The notes: a model not told the origin generated them from the letters alone. A stretch of DNA of 64,000 nucleotides from Rhynchopus sp. YZ270_cl-10 (GCA_964035575.1 OZ037894.1:1285295-1349294); one strand, 5' to 3'; positions 20,514-35,345 are shown, counted from the first letter of the stretch. Program-made: numbers and translations.

Positions 20514-22238
20514 TTAGCTCCTTAGCTCCTTAGCTCCTTAGCTCCTTAGCTCCTTAGCTCCTTAGCTCCTTAGCTCCTTAGCTCCTTAGCTCCTTAGCTC
20601 CTTAGCTCCTTAGCTCCTTAGCTCCTTAGCTCCTTAGCTCCTTAGCTCCTTAGCTCCTTAGCTCCTTAGCTCCTTAGCTCCTTAGCTCCTTAGCTCCTTA
20701 GCTCCTTAGCTCCTTAGCTCCTTAGCTCCTTAGCTCCTTAGCTCCTTAGCTCCTTAGCTCCTTAGCTCCTTAGCTCCTTAGCTCCTTAGCTCCTTAGCTC
20801 CTTAGCTCCTTAGCTCCTTAGCTCCTTAGCTCCTTAGCTCCTTAGCTCCTTAGCTCCTTAGCTCCTTAGCTCCTTAGCTCCTTAGCTCCTTAGCTCCTTA
20901 GCTCCTTAGCTCCTTAGCTCCTTAGCTCCTTAGCTCCTTAGCTCCTTAGCTCCTTAGCTCCTTAGCTCCTTAGCTCCTTAGCTCCTTAGCTCCTTAGCTC
21001 CTTAGCTCCTTAGCTCCTTAGCTCCTTAGCTCCTTAGCTCCTTAGCTCCTTAGCTCCTTAGCTCCTTAGCTCCTTAGCTCCTTAGCTCCTTAGCTCCTTA
21101 GCTCCTTAGCTCCTTAGCTCCTTAGCTCCTTAGCTCCTTAGCTCCTTAGCTCCTTAGCTCCTTAGCTCCTTAGCTCCTTAGCTCCTTAGCTCCTTAGCTC
21201 CTTAGCTCCTTAGCTCCTTAGCTCCTTAGCTCCTTAGCTCCTTAGCTCCTTAGCTCCTTAGCTCCTTAGCTCCTTAGCTCCTTAGCTCCTTAGCTCCTTA
21301 GCTCCTTAGCTCCTTAGCTCCTTAGCTCCTTAGCTCCTTAGCTCCTTAGCTCCTTAGCTCCTTAGCTCCTTAGCTCCTTAGCTCCTTAGCTCCTTAGCTC
21401 CTTAGCTCCTTAGCTCCTTAGCTCCTTAGCTCCTTAGCTCCTTAGCTCCTTAGCTCCTTAGCTCCTTAGCTCCTTAGCTCCTTAGCTCCTTAGCTCCTTA
21501 GCTCCTTAGCTCCTTAGCTCCTTAGCTCCTTAGCTCCTTAGCTCCTTAGCTCCTTAGCTCCTTAGCTCCTTAGCTCCTTAGCTCCTTAGCTCCTTAGCTC
21601 CTTAGCTCCTTAGCTCCTTAGCTCCTTAGCTCCTTAGCTCCTTAGCTCCTTAGCTCCTTAGCTCCTTAGCTCCTTAGCTCCTTAGCTCCTTAGCTCCTTA
21701 GCTCCTTAGCTCCTTAGCTCCTTAGCTCCTTAGCTCCTTAGCTCCTTAGCTCCTTAGCTCCTTAGCTCCTTAGCTCCTTAGCTCCTTAGCTCCTTAGCTC
21801 CTTAGCTCCTTAGCTCCTTAGCTCCTTAGCTCCTTAGCTCCTTAGCTCCTTAGCTCCTTAGCTCCTTAGCTCCTTAGCTCCTTAGCTCCTTAGCTCCTTA
21901 GCTCCTTAGCTCCTTAGCTCCTTAGCTCCTTAGCTCCTTAGCTCCTTAGCTCCTTAGCTCCTTAGCTCCTTAGCTCCTTAGCTCCTTAGCTCCTTAGCTC
22001 CTTAGCTCCTTAGCTCCTTAGCTCCTTAGCTCCTTAGCTCCTTAGCTCCTTAGCTCCTTAGCTCCTTAGCTCCTTAGCTCCTTAGCTCCTTAGCTCCTTA
22101 GCTCCTTAGCTCCTTAGCTCCTTAGCTCCTTAGCTCCTTAGCTCCTTAGCTCCTTAGCTCCTTAGCTCCTTAGCTCCTTAGCTCCTTAGCTCCTTAGCTC
22201 CTTAGCTCCTTAGCTCCTTAGCTCCTTAGCTCCTTAGC
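20514..22238 (+). repeat. (TTAGCTCC)n array 2, about 216 copies
   Basis: Perfect 8-bp repeat, 1725 bp, starting immediately after the truncated SL gene and transposon end. Confidence 0.98.
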
Positions 22239-25200
22239 TTGGTATGTATTGGGAAGAGTTCTGGAAGGTCATATTTGATGTCTAAGGCATCTAGGGTGCA
22301 CAGGGGTGGCCGAACCTCCTGGAAAGTGAGCTTTGAAAAGGTGCACAGGGGGCTTTTCACTTTTATACAAGGGTGCACAGGGGACGAGACCCACCATTGT
22401 TGTTGTTGATTTTGTTGTGCGTCATTGTTGTTTTCCCCTTTGGGTGTCAGTCAGTCGGGTCAGGTCACACTTACAGAAGTTCTCAAAAATTTTCACCAAA
22501 AAGAAAGCTACTAAACAGATTATGGAACTTCCTATTTATTTGTTTGTGTGTTACAGAGGAAACGGCTCACTCAATCCCCTCCTTCTCCTCCCCTCGAAAA
22601 AATCGACCAAAAAATCGTCATTTTTCGGGGTCACGGTGACAAAAAGTTGCATTTTTTCACGAAAAATGGTCGGAATGTGACTTGAATGGGCTCTAATGGG
22701 TATATTATGCACACAACATACCTAAATTATGTCGATATTTCACCGGCGGAGCCGAAAACATCGATTTTCAGGGTGTGCAAAACTGTAAAAATGACGAAAA
22801 TCGGAAAAATGACGATTTTTTGGTGAAAATATTTTTCACAGAAAATCGAATTTTACTATTAAGATTGGCTTTGGGCATGACCCAGTAAGGTTACTATGGG
22901 CCCCATGGGACATATACACCCGAATACCAGGCCGTATTTTCAAAAAGTTGATAATCCCAGTATATGGTATGGCCCTGTGGTACGAAATTTTTGGCCGAAA
23001 AAATCGACCAAAAAATCGTCATTTTTCGGGGTCACGGTGACAAAAAGTTGCATTTTTTCACGAAAAATGGTCGGAATGTGACTTGAATGGGCTCTAATGG
23101 GTATATTATGCACATAACATACCTAAATTATGTCGATATTTCACCGGCGGAGCCGAAAAAATCGATTTTCAGGGTGTGCAAAACTGTAAAAATCACCAAA
23201 ATCCCAAAAATCACGATTTTTTTTCAAAAATATTTTTTTCAAAAAAATCGATTTTAAAATATTGGTTTGGCTTGTGCGGGGACCTGAATCTGGGGCAACA
23301 TACCCTGTGGGACATACTGGGCCCGATGCAAGGCCGATTTTTCAAAAATATGGTTGCCCCGGTAGACGGTATGGCCCTGCAGGTCAGTGCATCGGGCCAA
23401 AAATCATGAAAAAATCATGATTTTGGGGTCTGGCACCCCATGGGCACATATATCTGGGGGTGTGAAATATGCATGGAATCGACCGATTGGGGGTGTTATA
23501 GGTCCTGGGGGCCCACATGGGCCATATTTCACGCTATTGGGTCACGGGAAAGTGATTTTGACATTTTTTCATCGATTTTAGCTGTGAGAACCCTTCAAAA
23601 ACACTGATTTTGGGGTGTTTCTGAGACGGTACGCTATACCCAGGGTCATATTAGGTATTAGTCCGGTCGACTTTTTGAAAAAACGACCCCGCAATGGACT
23701 CAGGGGTGCCAGATAGTGTATATGCACCAGAATGGATTCACGGGAAAAGTCAAAATTGGGTGTCAGATACATGCTGCCATAAGTGACGAATTTCAAAAGT
23801 TGAGATTTTTCGAAAATCAGGGTTCAGTACACGCTGTACCCAATCCTGGGGGCCAAAATTTTCAACTTTTTGAAAAAACGGGCGGTATATGGCCCTAAAG
23901 TGTCAAAATGAGTTAATTGCGACCTCGGACGGCCTCCGGAGATGAGTAGAAGTTTATTTACTGAAAAAAAAAGTCAAAACACAGGCAAAATCCCACCTTC
24001 CACAGGTACAGTCAAAACTTTTATCCAGATCTCATGTTTTTTCAAAAAATTTTAAATTGTTTTTATGACTAACACCTCCGAAATTTTTCCTGATAAGATG
24101 GAATATGGTCCTGTCGTAGTATGCAGTGTGTTTGCAGGCAAAAATTTGCATTTTCTCGCCCCAGACATTTTTTTATACATAAAAGTGCATAAAGGGACCC
24201 CTGACCCCAAAATCCGGGTTCCAGCTTTTTGAAGGGGTCACCCTACAGGCCACCTCAAAAAGTTGGCCCGTAGGGCCAGCTTTTTGAAAAAACGGGGTTG
24301 CGATGTGTCCTGGGGGCCCGAAGGGCCCCCAGGACACATCGCTGGGAAAAAAATATTAGGTTTTTGGGGGTCTATATAGGGTTGCTGTGGGGGTCACATG
24401 GCCGAAAAATGGCCATTTTTGGCCTATTTTTGGCCATTTTTTTAAGGTAAAAAATCCACTTTTTTTTTGTACATCCCCTTGCCCCCGGTAAAATTTACCA
24501 AACATATGGCCCTGTTGGACATACTGGGCCCATGAGTCGGTCGCTGGATCACCAAACTAGTTGCCCTATTTGCTAAAATCATGTTTTCAGGGTCAAAAAT
24601 AGGGTGTTTTTTAGGGTCAAAAATAGGGTGTTTTTCAGGGGTATGTTAACCACGTATGTGTCTTAGGGACCAAATTTTCCAGGAATGTGAACCAATCGGG
24701 TCGCAATGGGTCCAGGGGGCCCGGAGGGCCCCCATGCAGGGAAAATTTGCAACAATCCTGGGCAATGCTGGGGGCCGATAGGGTGTGCCTATACACGTGT
24801 TTTTACGTGTTTTTGGGCACTTTTCAGGATTTTCGAAAATTTTTGCAACACCAAAATCAAAAATTTCGGTCTAGGAGGCCCATATCTGGAAAAAATCGAT
24901 ATTCCAATGGCCTCATTGGGACATATTGGGCCCAGGACCCTATTTTCAGGTCCCAGGAAAAGCCAAAACAATAAAAAAAATAGCTCAGGCGACCCCCAAA
25001 AATAGGCGAAAAACAGCCATTTTTAGGGTGTTTTTTAGGGGTATTTTTACACACACAAATTGTTTACCATAGCACACCCCCAGGCTGCCTCAAAATTTTA
25101 TCTTTATTTGATTTTTCCAACCCACATAGGGGTATTGGAGGCACAACTTTCACCAAGCCTGGGGAATTCGGCACTGCACACACACAACTGAAAAAGGCAA

Positions 25201-26891
25201 AAATCACCTGTTTTTCAAGGTGTCGCAGGGTAAATGTTGTTCCTTAAAAACCAAATTTTTTCTAAAAAATCGGCCCTGCGGGTGAAAAAACGACACTATG
25301 GGGGGTATTCCAGGGTGTGGGGGCCCCAAAAATCCGGTTTAAGACCACGAGAGGGTCCGAATACACACCTGAGAAGGTCCCGGGGAGTAAAAAAATGGCC
25401 ATTTTTGGGGGGTCAAAATCTCACTTTTTGGGGGGATGTTTGTATACCCAGTACCGACCCACTAGCTGGGATGCCCAACTTTTCGCGAATATGGGGGCCC
25501 GTAGGGCCCCCGGGGCCCAGGGGGCCCAAAATATCGTGTTGCAGATGCCAGGAGAACATGTTTCAATATTTTGGATACATTTTTCCATAGGGTCATTTTC
25601 AAAAGCACTGATTTTAGGGGTATTGAGCGAGGTACCCATACCCATGGGTTATCCTATATATTAGTTTTCACTCGGATGTGAAAAAACGATGTCGCAATGG
25701 ATTCAGGGGGCCCAAATAGGGTATATGGCCCAGGAAATTTTCAAAAAGTTGACCCAACCAGGTTTTCAGGCATACAAGCCGGTAGGTCAACAGATAGGGT
25801 GTTTTCCGCACCCAAAATATGGGGTCATGACCATGTGGGTCAGACCTGAATTGATAAATGTTTCGCACAGGTTTTCGCGAATACCCCCTCTATTCCGAAT
25901 GCGCTACAAGAGTTTTAAATTTTTGGCTATTTAGATTCACTTTTAAAAACAAAATGGGTCTCCAGAACACACATGAGGTTCACATGTACCTCTACAGAAA
26001 CCTTGGTTTTGGTCGGATTTTGAGGCCAATTTTTGGGTTCCCACCAATTTCCTAGGGTATACTGGGATATTGCCCGTGTGTCCAAAAGTGATTTTTGGGG
26101 CCTTAGGACCCCGGAGAATCCATTTAACGGTCGTTTTTGCACCGGAAAGACCTATCTAGTACCCAAAAATCGAATTTTCATATTTTTGAAAAAGTGACCA
26201 AAAATCGACTTTTTTTGGTAACATTGTATGGCATAAATTATTCTACATAATGTGTGATGCTTGAATAAAAACTTACGACCCCATAATGTACTCGGAACTC
26301 ACCCATGTAATTGTTGAGAAAAAAAAACTTTCCGAAAAAATGAAATTTCAACCCGAATATGCACATTTGGGTCATTTTACGGCTATGTAGGTCATTTTGT
26401 ATGTGTTTTTCGATTATATAGGTGATTAGGATATGTGTGATGCTCAGATTAAATCGTAAGACCCCGCAATTGACTCAAATGTGCCCAAAAACCCTATACA
26501 CCCAAGATTATTAACTTTTCCAGCATATTGGACATCCTTAGGTATGGTTATAAGCCATGATACGGCTATTGCTGGAAAAATAGCCGTAAATTGTGGTTGG
26601 TATTGATTTCAGAAATTATGTGATGCTTAGATCATGCCATAGACGCTTTTAATGGATTCATATGAGTTTCATACTACCCATATACCCCTTCAGAAGCCCC
26701 TTTTGACTCTTATGAATATCCTTATATAGGCTTCCACTTGTGCAGAACCTTCTCAGTGTACAAGATGTTAGGTACAAAAAAACCATCATATTTTTTACAC
26801 TACTGGCATGCTTCCCAGGACGCGTCTGTACTCAGAACGTTGTAGAGAAAAAAGGCAACCAACGATTTCTAAACACGGATGCTGCCAGATC
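22239..26891 (+). repeat. Higher-order repeat unit 2 (4653 bp)
   Basis: Identical to unit 1 as far as I can compare by eye, including ATGAGTTTCATAC near its end. It ends in the same truncated SL gene (upstream element 26805-26816, SL start 26857). Confidence 0.97.
26805..26891 (+). pseudogene. SL promoter plus truncated SL RNA gene (unit 2)
   Basis: Same structure as in unit 1: upstream element, 40-nt gap, 17 nt of leader (26857-26873), 18 bp of transposon end, then satellite. Confidence 0.93.
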
Positions 26892-29128
26892 TTAGCTCCT
26901 TAGCTCCTTAGCTCCTTAGCTCCTTAGCTCCTTAGCTCCTTAGCTCCTTAGCTCCTTAGCTCCTTAGCTCCTTAGCTCCTTAGCTCCTTAGCTCCTTAGC
27001 TCCTTAGCTCCTTAGCTCCTTAGCTCCTTAGCTCCTTAGCTCCTTAGCTCCTTAGCTCCTTAGCTCCTTAGCTCCTTAGCTCCTTAGCTCCTTAGCTCCT
27101 TAGCTCCTTAGCTCCTTAGCTCCTTAGCTCCTTAGCTCCTTAGCTCCTTAGCTCCTTAGCTCCTTAGCTCCTTAGCTCCTTAGCTCCTTAGCTCCTTAGC
27201 TCCTTAGCTCCTTAGCTCCTTAGCTCCTTAGCTCCTTAGCTCCTTAGCTCCTTAGCTCCTTAGCTCCTTAGCTCCTTAGCTCCTTAGCTCCTTAGCTCCT
27301 TAGCTCCTTAGCTCCTTAGCTCCTTAGCTCCTTAGCTCCTTAGCTCCTTAGCTCCTTAGCTCCTTAGCTCCTTAGCTCCTTAGCTCCTTAGCTCCTTAGC
27401 TCCTTAGCTCCTTAGCTCCTTAGCTCCTTAGCTCCTTAGCTCCTTAGCTCCTTAGCTCCTTAGCTCCTTAGCTCCTTAGCTCCTTAGCTCCTTAGCTCCT
27501 TAGCTCCTTAGCTCCTTAGCTCCTTAGCTCCTTAGCTCCTTAGCTCCTTAGCTCCTTAGCTCCTTAGCTCCTTAGCTCCTTAGCTCCTTAGCTCCTTAGC
27601 TCCTTAGCTCCTTAGCTCCTTAGCTCCTTAGCTCCTTAGCTCCTTAGCTCCTTAGCTCCTTAGCTCCTTAGCTCCTTAGCTCCTTAGCTCCTTAGCTCCT
27701 TAGCTCCTTAGCTCCTTAGCTCCTTAGCTCCTTAGCTCCTTAGCTCCTTAGCTCCTTAGCTCCTTAGCTCCTTAGCTCCTTAGCTCCTTAGCTCCTTAGC
27801 TCCTTAGCTCCTTAGCTCCTTAGCTCCTTAGCTCCTTAGCTCCTTAGCTCCTTAGCTCCTTAGCTCCTTAGCTCCTTAGCTCCTTAGCTCCTTAGCTCCT
27901 TAGCTCCTTAGCTCCTTAGCTCCTTAGCTCCTTAGCTCCTTAGCTCCTTAGCTCCTTAGCTCCTTAGCTCCTTAGCTCCTTAGCTCCTTAGCTCCTTAGC
28001 TCCTTAGCTCCTTAGCTCCTTAGCTCCTTAGCTCCTTAGCTCCTTAGCTCCTTAGCTCCTTAGCTCCTTAGCTCCTTAGCTCCTTAGCTCCTTAGCTCCT
28101 TAGCTCCTTAGCTCCTTAGCTCCTTAGCTCCTTAGCTCCTTAGCTCCTTAGCTCCTTAGCTCCTTAGCTCCTTAGCTCCTTAGCTCCTTAGCTCCTTAGC
28201 TCCTTAGCTCCTTAGCTCCTTAGCTCCTTAGCTCCTTAGCTCCTTAGCTCCTTAGCTCCTTAGCTCCTTAGCTCCTTAGCTCCTTAGCTCCTTAGCTCCT
28301 TAGCTCCTTAGCTCCTTAGCTCCTTAGCTCCTTAGCTCCTTAGCTCCTTAGCTCCTTAGCTCCTTAGCTCCTTAGCTCCTTAGCTCCTTAGCTCCTTAGC
28401 TCCTTAGCTCCTTAGCTCCTTAGCTCCTTAGCTCCTTAGCTCCTTAGCTCCTTAGCTCCTTAGCTCCTTAGCTCCTTAGCTCCTTAGCTCCTTAGCTCCT
28501 TAGCTCCTTAGCTCCTTAGCTCCTTAGCTCCTTAGCTCCTTAGCTCCTTAGCTCCTTAGCTCCTTAGCTCCTTAGCTCCTTAGCTCCTTAGCTCCTTAGC
28601 TCCTTAGCTCCTTAGCTCCTTAGCTCCTTAGCTCCTTAGCTCCTTAGCTCCTTAGCTCCTTAGCTCCTTAGCTCCTTAGCTCCTTAGCTCCTTAGCTCCT
28701 TAGCTCCTTAGCTCCTTAGCTCCTTAGCTCCTTAGCTCCTTAGCTCCTTAGCTCCTTAGCTCCTTAGCTCCTTAGCTCCTTAGCTCCTTAGCTCCTTAGC
28801 TCCTTAGCTCCTTAGCTCCTTAGCTCCTTAGCTCCTTAGCTCCTTAGCTCCTTAGCTCCTTAGCTCCTTAGCTCCTTAGCTCCTTAGCTCCTTAGCTCCT
28901 TAGCTCCTTAGCTCCTTAGCTCCTTAGCTCCTTAGCTCCTTAGCTCCTTAGCTCCTTAGCTCCTTAGCTCCTTAGCTCCTTAGCTCCTTAGCTCCTTAGC
29001 TCCTTAGCTCCTTAGCTCCTTAGCTCCTTAGCTCCTTAGCTCCTTAGCTCCTTAGCTCCTTAGCTCCTTAGCTCCTTAGCTCCTTAGCTCCTTAGCTCCT
29101 TAGCTCCTTAGCTCCTTAGCTCCTTAGC
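26892..29128 (+). repeat. (TTAGCTCC)n array 3, about 280 copies
   Basis: Perfect 8-bp repeat, 2237 bp, the longest of the five. Confidence 0.98.
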
Positions 29129-32100
29129 TTGGTATGTATTGGGAAGAGTTCTGGAAGGTCATATTTGATGTCTAAGGCATCTAGGGTGCACAGGGGTGGC
29201 CGAACCTCCTGGAAAGTGAGCTTTGAAAAGGTGCACAGGGGGCTTTTCACTTTTATACAAGGGTGCACAGGGGACGAGACCCACCATTGTTGTTGTTGAT
29301 TTTGTTGTGCGTCATTGTTGTTTTCCCCTTTGGGTGTCAGTCAGTCGGGTCAGGTCACACTTACAGAAGTTCTCAAAAATTTTCACCAAAAAGAAAGCTA
29401 CTAAACAGATTATGGAACTTCCTATTTATTTGTTTGTGTGTTACAGAGGAAACGGCTCACTCAATCCCCTCCTTCTCCTCCCCTCGAAAAAATCGACCAA
29501 AAAATCGTCATTTTTCGGGGTCACGGTGACAAAAAGTTGCATTTTTTCACGAAAAATGGTCGGAATGTGACTTGAATGGGCTCTAATGGGTATATTATGC
29601 ACACAACATACCTAAATTATGTCGATATTTCACCGGCGGAGCCGAAAACATCGATTTTCAGGGTGTGCAAAACTGTAAAAATGACGAAAATCGGAAAAAT
29701 GACGATTTTTTGGTGAAAATATTTTTCACAGAAAATCGAATTTTACTATTAAGATTGGCTTTGGGCATGACCCAGTAAGGTTACTATGGGCCCCATGGGA
29801 CATATACACCCGAATACCAGGCCGTATTTTCAAAAAGTTGATAATCCCAGTATATGGTATGGCCCTGTGGTACGAAATTTTTGGCCGAAAAAATCGACCA
29901 AAAAATCGTCATTTTTCGGGGTCACGGTGACAAAAAGTTGCATTTTTTCACGAAAAATGGTCGGAATGTGACTTGAATGGGCTCTAATGGGTATATTATG
30001 CACATAACATACCTAAATTATGTCGATATTTCACCGGCGGAGCCGAAAAAATCGATTTTCAGGGTGTGCAAAACTGTAAAAATCACCAAAATCCCAAAAA
30101 TCACGATTTTTTTTCAAAAATATTTTTTTCAAAAAAATCGATTTTAAAATATTGGTTTGGCTTGTGCGGGGACCTGAATCTGGGGCAACATACCCTGTGG
30201 GACATACTGGGCCCGATGCAAGGCCGATTTTTCAAAAATATGGTTGCCCCGGTAGACGGTATGGCCCTGCAGGTCAGTGCATCGGGCCAAAAATCATGAA
30301 AAAATCATGATTTTGGGGTCTGGCACCCCATGGGCACATATATCTGGGGGTGTGAAATATGCATGGAATCGACCGATTGGGGGTGTTATAGGTCCTGGGG
30401 GCCCACATGGGCCATATTTCACGCTATTGGGTCACGGGAAAGTGATTTTGACATTTTTTCATCGATTTTAGCTGTGAGAACCCTTCAAAAACACTGATTT
30501 TGGGGTGTTTCTGAGACGGTACGCTATACCCAGGGTCATATTAGGTATTAGTCCGGTCGACTTTTTGAAAAAACGACCCCGCAATGGACTCAGGGGTGCC
30601 AGATAGTGTATATGCACCAGAATGGATTCACGGGAAAAGTCAAAATTGGGTGTCAGATACATGCTGCCATAAGTGACGAATTTCAAAAGTTGAGATTTTT
30701 CGAAAATCAGGGTTCAGTACACGCTGTACCCAATCCTGGGGGCCAAAATTTTCAACTTTTTGAAAAAACGGGCGGTATATGGCCCTAAAGTGTCAAAATG
30801 AGTTAATTGCGACCTCGGACGGCCTCCGGAGATGAGTAGAAGTTTATTTACTGAAAAAAAAAGTCAAAACACAGGCAAAATCCCACCTTCCACAGGTACA
30901 GTCAAAACTTTTATCCAGATCTCATGTTTTTTCAAAAAATTTTAAATTGTTTTTATGACTAACACCTCCGAAATTTTTCCTGATAAGATGGAATATGGTC
31001 CTGTCGTAGTATGCAGTGTGTTTGCAGGCAAAAATTTGCATTTTCTCGCCCCAGACATTTTTTTATACATAAAAGTGCATAAAGGGACCCCTGACCCCAA
31101 AATCCGGGTTCCAGCTTTTTGAAGGGGTCACCCTACAGGCCACCTCAAAAAGTTGGCCCGTAGGGCCAGCTTTTTGAAAAAACGGGGTTGCGATGTGTCC
31201 TGGGGGCCCGAAGGGCCCCCAGGACACATCGCTGGGAAAAAAATATTAGGTTTTTGGGGGTCTATATAGGGTTGCTGTGGGGGTCACATGGCCGAAAAAT
31301 GGCCATTTTTGGCCTATTTTTGGCCATTTTTTTAAGGTAAAAAATCCACTTTTTTTTTGTACATCCCCTTGCCCCCGGTAAAATTTACCAAACATATGGC
31401 CCTGTTGGACATACTGGGCCCATGAGTCGGTCGCTGGATCACCAAACTAGTTGCCCTATTTGCTAAAATCATGTTTTCAGGGTCAAAAATAGGGTGTTTT
31501 TTAGGGTCAAAAATAGGGTGTTTTTCAGGGGTATGTTAACCACGTATGTGTCTTAGGGACCAAATTTTCCAGGAATGTGAACCAATCGGGTCGCAATGGG
31601 TCCAGGGGGCCCGGAGGGCCCCCATGCAGGGAAAATTTGCAACAATCCTGGGCAATGCTGGGGGCCGATAGGGTGTGCCTATACACGTGTTTTTACGTGT
31701 TTTTGGGCACTTTTCAGGATTTTCGAAAATTTTTGCAACACCAAAATCAAAAATTTCGGTCTAGGAGGCCCATATCTGGAAAAAATCGATATTCCAATGG
31801 CCTCATTGGGACATATTGGGCCCAGGACCCTATTTTCAGGTCCCAGGAAAAGCCAAAACAATAAAAAAAATAGCTCAGGCGACCCCCAAAAATAGGCGAA
31901 AAACAGCCATTTTTAGGGTGTTTTTTAGGGGTATTTTTACACACACAAATTGTTTACCATAGCACACCCCCAGGCTGCCTCAAAATTTTATCTTTATTTG
32001 ATTTTTCCAACCCACATAGGGGTATTGGAGGCACAACTTTCACCAAGCCTGGGGAATTCGGCACTGCACACACACAACTGAAAAAGGCAAAAATCACCTG

Positions 32101-33780
32101 TTTTTCAAGGTGTCGCAGGGTAAATGTTGTTCCTTAAAAACCAAATTTTTTCTAAAAAATCGGCCCTGCGGGTGAAAAAACGACACTATGGGGGGTATTC
32201 CAGGGTGTGGGGGCCCCAAAAATCCGGTTTAAGACCACGAGAGGGTCCGAATACACACCTGAGAAGGTCCCGGGGAGTAAAAAAATGGCCATTTTTGGGG
32301 GGTCAAAATCTCACTTTTTGGGGGGATGTTTGTATACCCAGTACCGACCCACTAGCTGGGATGCCCAACTTTTCGCGAATATGGGGGCCCGTAGGGCCCC
32401 CGGGGCCCAGGGGGCCCAAAATATCGTGTTGCAGATGCCAGGAGAACATGTTTCAATATTTTGGATACATTTTTCCATAGGGTCATTTTCAAAAGCACTG
32501 ATTTTAGGGGTATTGAGCGAGGTACCCATACCCATGGGTTATCCTATATATTAGTTTTCACTCGGATGTGAAAAAACGATGTCGCAATGGATTCAGGGGG
32601 CCCAAATAGGGTATATGGCCCAGGAAATTTTCAAAAAGTTGACCCAACCAGGTTTTCAGGCATACAAGCCGGTAGGTCAACAGATAGGGTGTTTTCCGCA
32701 CCCAAAATATGGGGTCATGACCATGTGGGTCAGACCTGAATTGATAAATGTTTCGCACAGGTTTTCGCGAATACCCCCTCTATTCCGAATGCGCTACAAG
32801 AGTTTTAAATTTTTGGCTATTTAGATTCACTTTTAAAAACAAAATGGGTCTCCAGAACACACATGAGGTTCACATGTACCTCTACAGAAACCTTGGTTTT
32901 GGTCGGATTTTGAGGCCAATTTTTGGGTTCCCACCAATTTCCTAGGGTATACTGGGATATTGCCCGTGTGTCCAAAAGTGATTTTTGGGGCCTTAGGACC
33001 CCGGAGAATCCATTTAACGGTCGTTTTTGCACCGGAAAGACCTATCTAGTACCCAAAAATCGAATTTTCATATTTTTGAAAAAGTGACCAAAAATCGACT
33101 TTTTTTGGTAACATTGTATGGCATAAATTATTCTACATAATGTGTGATGCTTGAATAAAAACTTACGACCCCATAATGTACTCGGAACTCACCCATGTAA
33201 TTGTTGAGAAAAAAAAACTTTCCGAAAAAATGAAATTTCAACCCGAATATGCACATTTGGGTCATTTTACGGCTATGTAGGTCATTTTGTATGTGTTTTT
33301 CGATTATATAGGTGATTAGGATATGTGTGATGCTCAGATTAAATCGTAAGACCCCGCAATTGACTCAAATGTGCCCAAAAACCCTATACACCCAAGATTA
33401 TTAACTTTTCCAGCATATTGGACATCCTTAGGTATGGTTATAAGCCATGATACGGCTATTGCTGGAAAAATAGCCGTAAATTGTGGTTGGTATTGATTTC
33501 AGAAATTATGTGATGCTTAGATCATGCCATAGACGCTTTTAATGGATTCATATGAGCTCATACTACCCATATACCCCTTCAGAAGCCCCTTTTGACTCTT
33601 ATGAATATCCTTATATAGGCTTCCACTTGTGCAGAACCTTCTCAGTGTACAAGATGTTAGGTACAAAAAAACCATCATATTTTTTACACTACTGGCATGC
33701 TTCCCAGGACGCGTCTGTACTCAGAACGTTGTAGAGAAAAAAGGCAACCAACGATTTCTAAACACGGATGCTGCCAGATC
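29129..33780 (+). repeat. Higher-order repeat unit 3 (4652 bp)
   Basis: Same as unit 1 except for ATGAGCTCATAC in place of ATGAGTTTCATAC (at about 33553), which makes it 1 bp shorter; this variant is shared with units 4 and 5. Confidence 0.97.
33694..33780 (+). pseudogene. SL promoter plus truncated SL RNA gene (unit 3)
   Basis: Same structure as in unit 1, with 17 nt of leader from 33746, followed by transposon end and satellite. Confidence 0.93.
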
Positions 33781-35345
33781 TTAGCTCCTTAGCTCCTTAG
33801 CTCCTTAGCTCCTTAGCTCCTTAGCTCCTTAGCTCCTTAGCTCCTTAGCTCCTTAGCTCCTTAGCTCCTTAGCTCCTTAGCTCCTTAGCTCCTTAGCTCC
33901 TTAGCTCCTTAGCTCCTTAGCTCCTTAGCTCCTTAGCTCCTTAGCTCCTTAGCTCCTTAGCTCCTTAGCTCCTTAGCTCCTTAGCTCCTTAGCTCCTTAG
34001 CTCCTTAGCTCCTTAGCTCCTTAGCTCCTTAGCTCCTTAGCTCCTTAGCTCCTTAGCTCCTTAGCTCCTTAGCTCCTTAGCTCCTTAGCTCCTTAGCTCC
34101 TTAGCTCCTTAGCTCCTTAGCTCCTTAGCTCCTTAGCTCCTTAGCTCCTTAGCTCCTTAGCTCCTTAGCTCCTTAGCTCCTTAGCTCCTTAGCTCCTTAG
34201 CTCCTTAGCTCCTTAGCTCCTTAGCTCCTTAGCTCCTTAGCTCCTTAGCTCCTTAGCTCCTTAGCTCCTTAGCTCCTTAGCTCCTTAGCTCCTTAGCTCC
34301 TTAGCTCCTTAGCTCCTTAGCTCCTTAGCTCCTTAGCTCCTTAGCTCCTTAGCTCCTTAGCTCCTTAGCTCCTTAGCTCCTTAGCTCCTTAGCTCCTTAG
34401 CTCCTTAGCTCCTTAGCTCCTTAGCTCCTTAGCTCCTTAGCTCCTTAGCTCCTTAGCTCCTTAGCTCCTTAGCTCCTTAGCTCCTTAGCTCCTTAGCTCC
34501 TTAGCTCCTTAGCTCCTTAGCTCCTTAGCTCCTTAGCTCCTTAGCTCCTTAGCTCCTTAGCTCCTTAGCTCCTTAGCTCCTTAGCTCCTTAGCTCCTTAG
34601 CTCCTTAGCTCCTTAGCTCCTTAGCTCCTTAGCTCCTTAGCTCCTTAGCTCCTTAGCTCCTTAGCTCCTTAGCTCCTTAGCTCCTTAGCTCCTTAGCTCC
34701 TTAGCTCCTTAGCTCCTTAGCTCCTTAGCTCCTTAGCTCCTTAGCTCCTTAGCTCCTTAGCTCCTTAGCTCCTTAGCTCCTTAGCTCCTTAGCTCCTTAG
34801 CTCCTTAGCTCCTTAGCTCCTTAGCTCCTTAGCTCCTTAGCTCCTTAGCTCCTTAGCTCCTTAGCTCCTTAGCTCCTTAGCTCCTTAGCTCCTTAGCTCC
34901 TTAGCTCCTTAGCTCCTTAGCTCCTTAGCTCCTTAGCTCCTTAGCTCCTTAGCTCCTTAGCTCCTTAGCTCCTTAGCTCCTTAGCTCCTTAGCTCCTTAG
35001 CTCCTTAGCTCCTTAGCTCCTTAGCTCCTTAGCTCCTTAGCTCCTTAGCTCCTTAGCTCCTTAGCTCCTTAGCTCCTTAGCTCCTTAGCTCCTTAGCTCC
35101 TTAGCTCCTTAGCTCCTTAGCTCCTTAGCTCCTTAGCTCCTTAGCTCCTTAGCTCCTTAGCTCCTTAGCTCCTTAGCTCCTTAGCTCCTTAGCTCCTTAG
35201 CTCCTTAGCTCCTTAGCTCCTTAGCTCCTTAGCTCCTTAGCTCCTTAGCTCCTTAGCTCCTTAGCTCCTTAGCTCCTTAGCTCCTTAGCTCCTTAGCTCC
35301 TTAGCTCCTTAGCTCCTTAGCTCCTTAGCTCCTTAGCTCCTTAGC
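33781..35345 (+). repeat. (TTAGCTCC)n array 4, about 196 copies
   Basis: Perfect 8-bp repeat, 1565 bp. Confidence 0.98.
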